Assembly: GCA_905199445.1 (NCBI GenBank)
Contig: CAJKGK010000003.1
Location: 1-64,000 of the forward strand
DNA: 64,000 bases
Source: an uncultured Lachnospiraceae bacterium
GTDB lineage: Bacteria; Bacillota; Clostridia; Lachnospirales; Lachnospiraceae
Reading direction: 5' to 3'
Part shown: one piece after another, positions 51,928 to 60,214 of the stretch
How positions within the stretch are numbered: position 1 is the stretch's first letter
Layout of the letters: each line of letters starts with the position of its first letter
Notes under the pieces: generated by a model
The model's input: the letters and a program-made list of their open reading frames with translations, nothing else
Told to the model about the DNA's origin: nothing
Database searches by the model: none
Translations under genes and position numbers: made by a program

Positions 51928-52329
51928 TTACAGGCCAGTGTCTGATCTGGGATTTCCGTCTTTGTCAAACCTTCGTTTCAGCGCCCGTTCGGTCATATAA
52001 ATGGTCCACAGCATCCACAAAATTTGAGCAGCTTCCACGGCCAGCCCTGTATTTCCAATCACACTGTCCTTTTTTCCAATTGTAACCGCCAGGACCGCCA
52101 GGGACAGAACAAGAACCACTGAGCCCGTCTTCTGACACAGCCGCCCCCAATACAAATGTGCAAAGTTCCAGGTAGCCCGGTTTTTCATGGACATCGACGA
52201 CCGGTAGCCATACATACAGTTAATGTCTGTTGGTGGATTTTTTCTAAACCGGGCGCCAAAAACTGTCAGTGATACCGGGATCAGCATCACACATACAAGC
52301 ATAAATATCCAAAATCCCAGATTTTCCAT
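51928..52329 (-). CDS. SdpI-like small membrane protein
   Basis: A 133-residue protein with three hydrophobic segments (about residues 6-25, 67-85, 93-112). The stretch YGYRSSMSMKNRATWNFAHLY matches the SdpI family signature (YRT..S..N..TW..A). SdpI of Bacillus gives immunity to the SdpC toxin, but most family members have no known role and no toxin is seen here. It begins 17 bases after thrS and is probably co-transcribed. Confidence 0.8.
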   Translation of the reverse strand: MENLGFWIFMLVCVMLIPVSLTVFGARFRKNPPTDINCMYGYRSSMSMKNRATWNFAHLYWGRLCQKTGSVVLVLSLAVLAVTIGKKDSVIGNTGLAVEAAQILWMLWTIYMTERALKRRFDKDGNPRSDTGL

Positions 52330-52346
52330 AAAATCCCATCCCTATA

Positions 52347-54119
52347 TTAAGAAATACGTTCTTTATTTTCCCGTACAACCTGGGCAATAAATGCTTCCGT
52401 GGACATGGTTGTCAGCTGGGAATCATTTCTGCTTCTGACAGTTACATTGCCGGCTTCAGCCTCCTTTGCCCCCAAAACAAGCATATAAGGTACCCTGTCA
52501 ACCTGCACGGCCTCCCGGATTTTGTAACCGACTTTTTCATTGCGGTCGTCAAGAACGCAGCGGATACCGGCATTTTTCAGAGCCGTGTAAACACTTTGGG
52601 CATATTCCAGATTTTTATCGGATACAGGCAGGACTTTCACCTGTACAGGGGAAAGCCATACCGGGAATTTTCCTGCATAATGCTCGATTAAAATACCAAG
52701 GAAACGTTCAATAGAACCATAAACCACCCGGTGAATCATAATCGGCCGCTGTGGCTGACTGTTTTCATCAATGTATTCTGCTTCAAAATTCTGAGGCAAC
52801 TGGAAATCCAGCTGAATTGTGCCGCACTGCCATGTCCTTCCAATCGAGTCTTCCAGATGAAAATCTATCTTTGGTCCGTAAAAAGCACCATCGCCTTCGT
52901 TAATTACATACTCGAGTCCCAGGTCATCCAGAGCCTGACGCAGACCGTTTGTTGCCTCTTCCCAGTCCTCATCACTGCCCATGCTGTCTTCAGGACGTGT
53001 GGAAAGTTCTACATGGTATTTAAAGCCAAACTTTGTATAAACCTCATCAATCAGCCGCACAACGCCTTTAATCTCATCAGGAATCTGAGCCTTTGTCATA
53101 AAAATATGGGCGTCATCCTGCGTAAAGCAGCGTACCCGAAACAGACCGTGAAGCGCTCCTTTAAGCTCATGTCGGTGAACAAGTCCCAGTTCTCCGCACC
53201 TAAACGGCAGTTCCCTGTAAGAATGAGGCCTGCTCTTGTAAACAAGCATACCGCCAGGACAGTTCATAGGCTTAATCGCAAAATCATGTTCATCGATCAC
53301 CGTGGTATACATATTATCTCGATAGTGATCCCAATGCCCGGATGTTTCCCAAAGACTACGGTCCAAAATCATAGGTGTGGAAACCTCGATATAACCTTCT
53401 CTTGTATGAATCTCTCTCCAGTAATCAATCAGCGCATTTTTTATAATCAGACCATTATTTAAAAAGAATGGAAAACCTGGTCCGGCATCATTTGTCATAA
53501 ACAGGTTCATCTCTTTACCGATTTTACGGTGATCTCTTTTGGCAGCTTCTTCCATAAGTTTTAAATGCGCTTCCAGCTCTTCGTTGGTTCTAAAGGCTAT
53601 ACCGTTGATTCTTGTAAGCATCTTGTTATTTTTGTCTCCCCGCCAGTATGCACCGGACTGCTGGGTAATTTTAAAAGCTTTCAGTGCTTTTGTATAGGTC
53701 AGATGCGGTCCCACACACATATCTATATACTCACCCTGCTGGTAAAAGCTGATAACTGCATCTTCTGGAAGATCATCAATGTGTTCCAGCTTATACTTTT
53801 CCTGGCGTTCTTCCATCAGTTTCTTAGCATCCGTCCTGGGTAAAACAAAGGAACGAATCGGCAGATTTTCCTTACAGATTTTGTGCATCTCTTTTTCTAT
53901 CCTGGCCAAATCCTCATCGGAAAGTTTTTGATCTCCAAGATCCACATCATAATAAAAGCCATGTTCCGTAGCCGGTCCATAGGCAAAGTCTGCCTGTGGA
54001 TAAAGTCTTTTTATAGCCTGAGCCATAATATGCGCGGCTGTATGCCGAATCACATGAATCTCTTCGTCCGCCGGACATTCACCGACAGTACTGTCATTAT
54101 ACATTACTTTCATCATCAT
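52347..54119 (-). CDS. thrS: Threonyl-tRNA synthetase lacking the TGS domain
   Basis: A 590-residue class II synthetase. The editing domain is present (RHTAAHIMAQA at about residue 25, and CVGPHLTYT), then the catalytic core with the zinc cysteine in NCPGGMLVYKSR, VRCFTQDDAHIF and HRVVYGSIERF, and an anticodon-binding domain at the end. The usual N-terminal TGS domain of about 60 residues is missing: the protein starts directly before the editing domain. Three ATG codons in a row follow AAGGAG; the second or third has better spacing. A T-box leader upstream controls it by uncharged tRNA-Thr. Confidence 0.95.
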   Translation of the reverse strand: MMMKVMYNDSTVGECPADEEIHVIRHTAAHIMAQAIKRLYPQADFAYGPATEHGFYYDVDLGDQKLSDEDLARIEKEMHKICKENLPIRSFVLPRTDAKKLMEERQEKYKLEHIDDLPEDAVISFYQQGEYIDMCVGPHLTYTKALKAFKITQQSGAYWRGDKNNKMLTRINGIAFRTNEELEAHLKLMEEAAKRDHRKIGKEMNLFMTNDAGPGFPFFLNNGLIIKNALIDYWREIHTREGYIEVSTPMILDRSLWETSGHWDHYRDNMYTTVIDEHDFAIKPMNCPGGMLVYKSRPHSYRELPFRCGELGLVHRHELKGALHGLFRVRCFTQDDAHIFMTKAQIPDEIKGVVRLIDEVYTKFGFKYHVELSTRPEDSMGSDEDWEEATNGLRQALDDLGLEYVINEGDGAFYGPKIDFHLEDSIGRTWQCGTIQLDFQLPQNFEAEYIDENSQPQRPIMIHRVVYGSIERFLGILIEHYAGKFPVWLSPVQVKVLPVSDKNLEYAQSVYTALKNAGIRCVLDDRNEKVGYKIREAVQVDRVPYMLVLGAKEAEAGNVTVRSRNDSQLTTMSTEAFIAQVVRENKERIS

Positions 54120-54129
54120 TTCTCCTTAC

Positions 54130-54365
54130 CATCTTAAATAATAAAGGCACCCACTAAACGCTTTAACGTTTAAGGGTGCCTGTACGCACGGTTCCACCTT
54201 AATATTTAACTTATCTGCCGGTAACGCAGGCTGACGGTAATGCTTGCTTTCTCGCACTACAGCTCCAGAGGGGTACCTGATTTATAAATCTGTCCGACGT
54301 TTTCAGCCATGCCGTCAAATCTCTGTGCAGATCCGTCATAAACCGGCTTCTCTTTCCATGCTTTG
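54130..54365 (-). promoter_or_regulatory. T-box leader of thrS
   Basis: The leader carries the conserved T-box AAGGTGGAACCGTGCG (54185-54200 on the minus strand), followed by a terminator stem (54145-54181) that the T-box would disrupt when uncharged tRNA binds. GGTACC at 54272-54277 offers an ACC (Thr) specifier candidate, matching the downstream gene. Confidence 0.95.
54145..54181 (-). terminator. T-box attenuator terminator before thrS
   Basis: Stem AGGCACCC / GGGTGCCT extended by AAACG/CGTTT, followed leftward by TTTATT. It is the off-state structure of the T-box switch. Confidence 0.9.
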
Positions 54366-54371
54366 TTTTTT

Positions 54372-54400
54372 ATTGTAATATTTAAAAAAACATCTGTCAA
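54372..54400 (-). promoter_or_regulatory. Promoter of the thrS T-box leader
   Basis: Leftward TTGACA (54395-54400), 17 bases, TACAAT (54372-54377). The -35 lies only 6 bases after the ftsH stop, so thrS is independent of ftsH although adjacent. Confidence 0.85.
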
Positions 54401-54405
54401 GAGCT

Positions 54406-56346
54406 TTATTGAACGGAATTTTCACATTCCCTGAGAATATCCATAAATTCCTTACCGGTAATCGTCTCCTTTTCCAGAAGATAACTGGCTGCCCGGTCCA
54501 ATACCACTTTATTCTCTCGAAGAATACGAAGAGCTGTGGCATAAGCATCCTCAATGGTTTTACGGACAATCTCATCGGCTCTGGCCATGGTTTCATCGGA
54601 ACAGGTCTTTACAGGCCGGCCATCCATATACTGGCTGCCCGGCAGTTCCAGCCCCATCATTCCAAATTCCATGGACATTCCGTACATGGTTACCATTTTT
54701 CTGGCAAGATCCGTAGCTTTTTCGATGTCATTGGAAGCACCGGTTGTCACAACGCCAAACTGGACTTCCTCCGCTGCACGGCCGCCGACTAAGGTTACAA
54801 TTTCCTGAATCATCTCAGGTTTTTTCATCAGGAATCGCTCTTCCTCTGGCATCTGCATCGTATACCCCAAAGCACCCGAAGTTCTTGGAATAATGGTAAT
54901 CTTTTGAATCGGTTGGGTATCTGTCTGCTTTGCGGCCACAAGCGCATGGCCAATTTCATGATAAGCGACCGTTGTCCGCTCTTCTTTGCTCATAATATGA
55001 TTCTTTCGCTGCTGTCCGGCAATAATCACCTCAACAGACTCGAATAAGTCTTCCTGAGAAATAAATTTACGGTTAAAACGAACCGCCCGAAGGGCAGCCT
55101 CGTTAATAATATTTGCCAGATCCGCCCCTGAAGCCCCTGATGTAGCCAGCGCAATCTCCTCCAGGTCCACTGTATCATCCAGGCGCACCCTTCTGGCATG
55201 AACCTTTAAAATATCTATACGTCCCTGTTTATCCGGCTGAGTCACGCTGATGGTACGGTCAAACCGTCCCGGACGTCTCAGTGCCTTATCAAGCACTTCC
55301 GGACGGTTTGTAGCAGCCAGCACCACAATAGCCTTTGTGTCGTCAAAACCGTCCATCTGAGTCAGCAGCTGATTTAAGGTCTGCTCCCGCTCATCATTGC
55401 CTCCGATCTGATTATCCCTGCTCTTTCCGATGGCATCGATTTCATCGATAAATACAATACAGGGTGCCTTTTCTTCTGCCTGCTTAAAAAGATCACGGAC
55501 ACGGGAAGCACCCATACCTACAAACATCTCCACAAAATCTGAACCTGAAATAGAGAAAAATGGGACACCGGCCTCACCAGCTACAGCTTTCGCCAAAAGG
55601 GTTTTACCTGTTCCCGGCGGTCCCACAAGAAGAGCCCCCTTCGGAAGCTTGGCTCCAATCTCTGTATATTTTTTTGGATCATGAAGATAATCGACGATTT
55701 CCATCAAAGATTCCTTAGCCTCGTCCTGACCTGCCACATCTTTAAAGGTAATACCTGTTCCGTTCTGGACATAAACTTTCGCATTACTTTTTCCCATGCC
55801 GCCCATACCGCCGCCCATCTTGCCCATAAGCTTACGGCTCATAAACGACATCAGCCACCAAATCAGAAGCAGAGGAAGCACCCACGACAAAAGCATACTG
55901 ATAATCGGGGATGTCTGTGTAGGGATAGAGACACCGGTCTCCACATCATTTTCCCGTAAAATTCCCATAAGTTCTGTATCATTGGCAACATAACCGGTAT
56001 AGTAATAAACACCAAAAGGATTCCCGGCATCCGATTTGGCTTTAATGGTAATCTGACCATTACTCTGGTCAATATCCACGGCTTCAACCTTGCCGTTTTC
56101 CACCATATCAATAAACTGAGAATAGGAAATCTCCTTTTCCTCATTCCCCATGATACGAACAAATAGGCCGTTTAAGAGCATCGTCACCAAAAGTCCGATA
56201 ATGACATAAATAATAATTCTGTCAAATCTGGGTGCACCGCCGCCTGCAGGGCCTCCGCTACTTCCTGGTCCGCCGGCAGGCCCCTGATTACGGTCACCGC
56301 CGGCATTTTTCATATTCAATCCGTTATGATCATCTTTATCTCCCAT
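54406..56346 (-). CDS. ftsH: ATP-dependent zinc metalloprotease FtsH
   Basis: A 646-residue membrane AAA+ protease that degrades membrane and some soluble proteins. After a Gly/Pro-rich cytoplasmic tail, membrane segments lie at about residues 46-65 and 150-172, then Walker A GPPGTGKT, Walker B CIVFIDEIDAIG, the second region of homology RPGRFDR and the zinc site TVAYHEIGHALVAA. AGGAGG precedes the ATG. It is transcribed alone behind a CIRCE operator, which puts it under the heat-shock repressor HrcA. Confidence 0.97.
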   Translation of the reverse strand: MGDKDDHNGLNMKNAGGDRNQGPAGGPGSSGGPAGGGAPRFDRIIIYVIIGLLVTMLLNGLFVRIMGNEEKEISYSQFIDMVENGKVEAVDIDQSNGQITIKAKSDAGNPFGVYYYTGYVANDTELMGILRENDVETGVSIPTQTSPIISMLLSWVLPLLLIWWLMSFMSRKLMGKMGGGMGGMGKSNAKVYVQNGTGITFKDVAGQDEAKESLMEIVDYLHDPKKYTEIGAKLPKGALLVGPPGTGKTLLAKAVAGEAGVPFFSISGSDFVEMFVGMGASRVRDLFKQAEEKAPCIVFIDEIDAIGKSRDNQIGGNDEREQTLNQLLTQMDGFDDTKAIVVLAATNRPEVLDKALRRPGRFDRTISVTQPDKQGRIDILKVHARRVRLDDTVDLEEIALATSGASGADLANIINEAALRAVRFNRKFISQEDLFESVEVIIAGQQRKNHIMSKEERTTVAYHEIGHALVAAKQTDTQPIQKITIIPRTSGALGYTMQMPEEERFLMKKPEMIQEIVTLVGGRAAEEVQFGVVTTGASNDIEKATDLARKMVTMYGMSMEFGMMGLELPGSQYMDGRPVKTCSDETMARADEIVRKTIEDAYATALRILRENKVVLDRAASYLLEKETITGKEFMDILRECENSVQ

Positions 56347-56391
56347 GCAAATTCCTCCTGTAATGGTATCAGTGTTTTCAAGGATACATTG

Positions 56392-56418
56392 TTAGCACTC
56401 TGATTTATAGAGTGCTAA
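56392..56418. promoter_or_regulatory. CIRCE operator (HrcA site) before ftsH
   Basis: TTAGCACTC-N9-GAGTGCTAA, a perfect match to the CIRCE inverted repeat, lies at about +4 to +30 of the ftsH transcript, the usual repressor position. Confidence 0.97.
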
Positions 56419-56428
56419 TCCTGATTTA

Positions 56429-56456
56429 ATCATAACAGCTTCTCGGTTTTTTTCAA
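56429..56456 (-). promoter_or_regulatory. Promoter of ftsH
   Basis: Leftward TTGAAA (56451-56456), 16 bases, TATGAT (56429-56434), directly upstream of the CIRCE element. Confidence 0.75.
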
Positions 56457-56509
56457 GACTTTTTTTCAAATTTTATAAACCTTTTATATTCCCCAAGTCA
56501 TCCATCCCT

Positions 56510-57160
56510 TTAAAGCTCTTTGGCTGTAAATATATGGCTGCTGACTCTGTAAAGGGCAGCTAAAACAGCCAGTATAAATACCGGCAGCCCGATCATCACT
56601 GCAGCCAAAAAGCCCCGGGTAATCTCAATTCCAAAAAATGACATGGCTGCCAAAATTCCCATAATCATAAAAGCAGGAATAACAAATGCCACAAAAGAAA
56701 GCATTCTGGATTTTTCGGCTCCGAATTTAAACAGCAAAGGAATGGACAGGCCGCCAAAAAACATGGCAATAAAAAAACCAAATACACTGCCCCCTAAAAG
56801 CGCCAATAGTTCCTCACCGACAGATGCATCAAATCTTCCAAAGACGATTCCGCCAGCAACACCAAAGATCAGGCCTGTCAATACACCAAACCCACAAAAA
56901 ATCCCAAGAGTCATAAATTTAGCCAGAACATAGTGCTTACGGCTTACCGGCATAATCATTGCATAACGTTCCCATTTACAGTTTTCATCAAAACTAAATG
57001 TAGTCATAATCATCATACTGTAAAGAATCGTATTGGTCACCACATAAGAAAGGGGTTCGCCTGCAGGAATCAAAATAAATACAAAGACAAGGCTTAACAG
57101 CAGCATGGATTTAATGTTATGGCAGATATTATACAGATCTTTTAATATCATACTTTTCAT
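56510..57160 (-). CDS. ABC-2 type transporter permease
   Basis: A 216-residue membrane protein with about six hydrophobic segments and the start MKSMILKDLYNICHNIKS of ABC-2 permeases in GntR-linked cassettes. It forms the membrane part of the exporter with the ATPase whose stop shares a base with its ATG (TAATG). Export substrate unknown; antibiotic or peptide stress is common for this type. Confidence 0.85.
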   Translation of the reverse strand: MKSMILKDLYNICHNIKSMLLLSLVFVFILIPAGEPLSYVVTNTILYSMMIMTTFSFDENCKWERYAMIMPVSRKHYVLAKFMTLGIFCGFGVLTGLIFGVAGGIVFGRFDASVGEELLALLGGSVFGFFIAMFFGGLSIPLLFKFGAEKSRMLSFVAFVIPAFMIMGILAAMSFFGIEITRGFLAAVMIGLPVFILAVLAALYRVSSHIFTAKEL

Positions 57161-58017
57161 TATCTTTGGTCTCCTTTCACATAAATCAACATCATCTCAT
57201 CAATCGTTGCATCATCCACAACTACATTTTTATATTTATGGGCCGCATTTTCTTTGTCAGCCACAAGAATTTCCCACTGATAATCCATCCGCCGGCAGGC
57301 CAGTATATCTCCGGGATCAACCCTTGAATAAAAATCTCTGCCACATCGGATAATCCCGTATCGATAAATCAGCTCATCCTTTGGACAGCACAGCTGCATA
57401 TGCCCTTTATGAATAAACGTTATATAGTCTGCTACCTTTTCAAGATCCGAGGTTATGTGGGAAGACATGAGAATTGAATGATCCTCGTCCTGCACAAAAT
57501 CCAGGAACACATCCAGAAGATCATCCCGTTTTACCGGATCCAGACCACTGGTCGCTTCATCCAGAATCAAAAGCTTTGGTTTGTGGGCCAAAGCAGCGGT
57601 AATAGAAAACATCATCTTCATTCCTTTAGAAAAGGTTTTGAGTTCCTTATGTAACGGCAATTCAAAAACATTCATATAATGCATGAAGCATTGATGATCC
57701 CATTGTCTGTAGGCTGGTTTTAACATTTTTTCAATTTTATCCGGAGTCAGTGTATCATAAAAATTGCTGCCGTCAAAAACAACACCAATATCCTCTTTTA
57801 TCGAGTCATGTCCATCCAATGGTTTCCCCCAGAATGTAATTTTGCCTGCATCCGGCTTAATCAGGCCCAAAATGGAATGAATTGTTGTACTTTTTCCGGC
57901 TCCGTTTTCACCAATCAGCCCCATAATACAGCCTTTAGGCAGTTCAAAGGAAATATTGTCCAGTTTGAAATCCTTGTACGCTTTGGTCAGGTTTTCCACC
58001 TTCAAAATCTCATTCAC
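57160..58017 (-). CDS. ABC transporter ATP-binding protein (YtrB type)
   Basis: A 285-residue ATPase with Walker A GLIGENGAGKSTT (about residue 34), a degenerate signature TFSKGMKMM, and Walker B LLILDEATSGLDPVKRDD, then an H-loop in MSSHITSDLEKVAD. The GTG start follows GGGGAGG. It is 3 bases after the GntR gene, as in ytr-like operons. Confidence 0.92.
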   Translation of the reverse strand: MNEILKVENLTKAYKDFKLDNISFELPKGCIMGLIGENGAGKSTTIHSILGLIKPDAGKITFWGKPLDGHDSIKEDIGVVFDGSNFYDTLTPDKIEKMLKPAYRQWDHQCFMHYMNVFELPLHKELKTFSKGMKMMFSITAALAHKPKLLILDEATSGLDPVKRDDLLDVFLDFVQDEDHSILMSSHITSDLEKVADYITFIHKGHMQLCCPKDELIYRYGIIRCGRDFYSRVDPGDILACRRMDYQWEILVADKENAAHKYKNVVVDDATIDEMMLIYVKGDQR

Positions 58018-58020
58018 TTC

Positions 58021-58398
58021 TTATTCCTCCCCATCATAAAATAATGTCAGCAACTCAATCAGCTTTTCCAGGCTTATACCGCCGGCTCGGGCAATCAAAG
58101 CCGCCTGTTCCAAATGTTCTTCCGCCTGACGTTGCTGTTCTTCAATATAAAATTCCCTGTTAGACGCCGAAATAAAACTGCCCCGACCGACTGTTGTTTC
58201 GATAAAACCGTCTCTTTGTAAATCTTCATAAGCCTTTTGAACCGTAATTACACTGATATGCAGCGATTTGGCCAATGATCGCATTGACGGTATTGGATCT
58301 CCTGTTTTAAGCACGCCACTCATCACCATGGCCTTGATCTGCCCTGTAATCTGTTCATAAATAGGCTTACTTGTATTACTGCTTATGATAATGTCCAC
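58021..58398 (-). CDS. GntR family repressor (YtrA type)
   Basis: A 125-residue regulator made of one winged helix domain (PIYEQITGQIKAMVMSGVLKTGDPIPSMRSLAKSLHIS in outline) and a short C-terminal dimerisation helix, the YtrA layout. The start is a GTG with AAGGAA 9 bases upstream. It most likely represses its own operon by binding the long palindrome in the promoter. Confidence 0.93.
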   Translation of the reverse strand: MDIIISSNTSKPIYEQITGQIKAMVMSGVLKTGDPIPSMRSLAKSLHISVITVQKAYEDLQRDGFIETTVGRGSFISASNREFYIEEQQRQAEEHLEQAALIARAGGISLEKLIELLTLFYDGEE

Positions 58399-58442
58399 AC
58401 ATGTTCATTCCTTTCTGGCTATATACATCCTTTATTCCAACA

Positions 58443-58501
58443 TGTCATATAATGTACTTATTTAATAAGTACATTATATGACATTCAAGTACATTAGTCA
58501 A
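58443..58501. promoter_or_regulatory. 41-bp perfect palindrome and promoter of the GntR-ABC operon
   Basis: 58443-58483 is a perfect inverted repeat with 20-base arms about a single T. Leftward promoter boxes TTGACT (58496-58501) and TATAAT (58473-58478), 17 apart, place the -10 and transcription start inside the palindrome. AATGTACTT occurs a third time in the promoter spacer. Confidence 0.9.
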
Positions 58502-58596
58502 TGTATGATAACTAAAATTTATTAAAAGATATCCAATGATTCCATATTAGAATACCGAGTTCCAGAATTTGAATAGACGCCTGAAAAATTAAGTGC

Positions 58597-58635
58597 TATA
58601 GTTATCTTTATAAGACAGGTTCATTCAGACCTGTC
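58597..58635 (+). promoter_or_regulatory. Extended -10 and leader hairpin of the tannase gene
   Basis: TGCTATAGT (TATAGT at 58597-58602) is followed by GACAGGT / ACCTGTC (58614-58635), a 7-bp stem just upstream of GGAGGAGG. The stem may protect the mRNA end or limit ribosome access. Confidence 0.45.
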
Positions 58636-58656
58636 CACATGGAGGAGGTTCTAAAA

Positions 58657-60111
58657 ATGAATATGATACAAAACAGTCAAACCCAACATTTCCCTCGATT
58701 TTCCCCAGCGAATTATACAAACCAGAATCTGACAATCAACGGACAGACGGTTCGATATCGGATGTACAGCAACTTAAGCTATACAGCCTTCCCGGCTGAT
58801 CCTAACTATCAGTATATGAATCTTTACATTCCCCAGGCTTATTATGAAAATCACACAATTAACGGCTACACAGCCCAAACCGCGCCCATTTTTCTGCCGA
58901 ATACCGTCGGCGGATATGCACCTGCACGTCCAGCTGTTGTAGGTTATGAGCCTTTCAGAGAGGAACCCATCGCCAACGCTGCATTTACCGCACTTTTGAA
59001 GGGTTATGTCGTTGCAGCTGCCGGAGTCAGAGGCCGGGGACTGACCGATAAAAACGGTCGTTTTACAGGCTGTGCGCCGGCCTGTATCCTTGATCTCAAG
59101 GCAGCCGTTCGTTATCTGCGCCATATTAAGGATGAGATTCCCGGGGATACAGATAAAATCATTTCTAACGGAACCAGTGCCGGTGGTGCCCTCAGTGCAC
59201 TGTTAGGGGCCACCGGAAATCATCCGGACTATGACCAGGCCCTTAAAGCTATGGGCGCTGCAAATACACAAGACCATATTTTTGCCGCATCCTGCTACTG
59301 TCCCATCACCAATCTGGACCATGGCGACATGGCTTATGAATGGATGTTTCATCATGAACACAGCTTTCACGCACTGCGTCCCTGCGTAGATGAAAGCGGC
59401 TTTCATCTTGAAACCGTAAATGGTCAGTTAAATGAACACCAAATTGCACTTTCCCAAGACATACGGCGTCGATTTCCCGCCTATCTAAACAGCCTCCGTC
59501 TGACAGACAAAACGCAGAAGCTGACACTGGATGAAAACGGTGATGGCAGCTTTAAGGACTATATTCAAAACCAGGTTACAAAAGCCGCCAGACAGGCCGT
59601 TAAAAACGGCCAGGATCTTTCCGGCCTTTCGTGGATCACATGGACCGATGGGCTTCCCTCATCTATAGATTTTGACGGCTATGTGTCCTTTATCACTCGA
59701 ATGAAGCCTGTCTTTGCTTTTGATGACCTTGAAATGAATACTCCTGAAAATGAACTTTTCGGTACACCCGATATTAAATGCCGTCATTTTTCCCGTGATA
59801 TCAGTGATTTAGATCCCAAAGGCCCCATGGCCGACAGCATGACAATTAAAATGATGAATCCCATGAATTATATTGATGATCCGGCTGCCCATACGGCCGC
59901 TCACTGGCGCATTCGTCATGGCTGCGCCGACAGAGATACCGCCCTGCCTATTCCTGTCATGTTAGCCAAAGTTTTGGAAAAGCACGGTGCCGATGTGGAC
60001 TTTGCCCTTCCATGGGGAATCCCCCATTCCGGTGATTATGATCTTGATCTGCTGTTTGACTGGGCAGACCGGATATGTAAGGATACGATCAAAAATACCA
60101 AGTCATCCTGA
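58657..60111 (+). CDS. Subtype B tannase (tannin acylhydrolase)
   Basis: A 484-residue serine esterase of the bacterial subtype B tannases, which hydrolyse galloyl esters to gallate. The nucleophile is Ser174 in SNGTSAGGALS; the triad aspartate and histidine fit WRIRHGCADRDTALPI and WGIPHSGDYDLD near the end. The residue order and length match the Lactobacillus enzyme (about 470 residues). No signal peptide is visible, so it is probably cytoplasmic. I use the ATG at 58657 after GGAGGAGG. It is transcribed alone; no gallate decarboxylase lies beside it. Confidence 0.9.
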   Translation: MNMIQNSQTQHFPRFSPANYTNQNLTINGQTVRYRMYSNLSYTAFPADPNYQYMNLYIPQAYYENHTINGYTAQTAPIFLPNTVGGYAPARPAVVGYEPFREEPIANAAFTALLKGYVVAAAGVRGRGLTDKNGRFTGCAPACILDLKAAVRYLRHIKDEIPGDTDKIISNGTSAGGALSALLGATGNHPDYDQALKAMGAANTQDHIFAASCYCPITNLDHGDMAYEWMFHHEHSFHALRPCVDESGFHLETVNGQLNEHQIALSQDIRRRFPAYLNSLRLTDKTQKLTLDENGDGSFKDYIQNQVTKAARQAVKNGQDLSGLSWITWTDGLPSSIDFDGYVSFITRMKPVFAFDDLEMNTPENELFGTPDIKCRHFSRDISDLDPKGPMADSMTIKMMNPMNYIDDPAAHTAAHWRIRHGCADRDTALPIPVMLAKVLEKHGADVDFALPWGIPHSGDYDLDLLFDWADRICKDTIKNTKSS

Positions 60112-60145
60112 AAATAATAAATCATCCCAAAATATAAATCTTGGA

Positions 60146-60196
60146 TAAAAAAATCGTTTGGGAGAACATAAACCCGCGTTCTCCCAAACGATTTTT
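60146..60196. terminator. Bidirectional terminator between tannase and lgt
   Basis: AAAAATCGTTTGGGAGAAC pairs perfectly with GTTCTCCCAAACGATTTTT across a short loop, with A and T runs on the two sides. Confidence 0.95.
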
Positions 60197-60214
60197 ATTC
60201 TTTAGATGGAATTT

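Noticed and set aside
54120..54370. Missing TGS domain of ThrS encoded upstream by a frameshift
   Set aside because: The upstream sequence is a T-box leader with a terminator, not coding.
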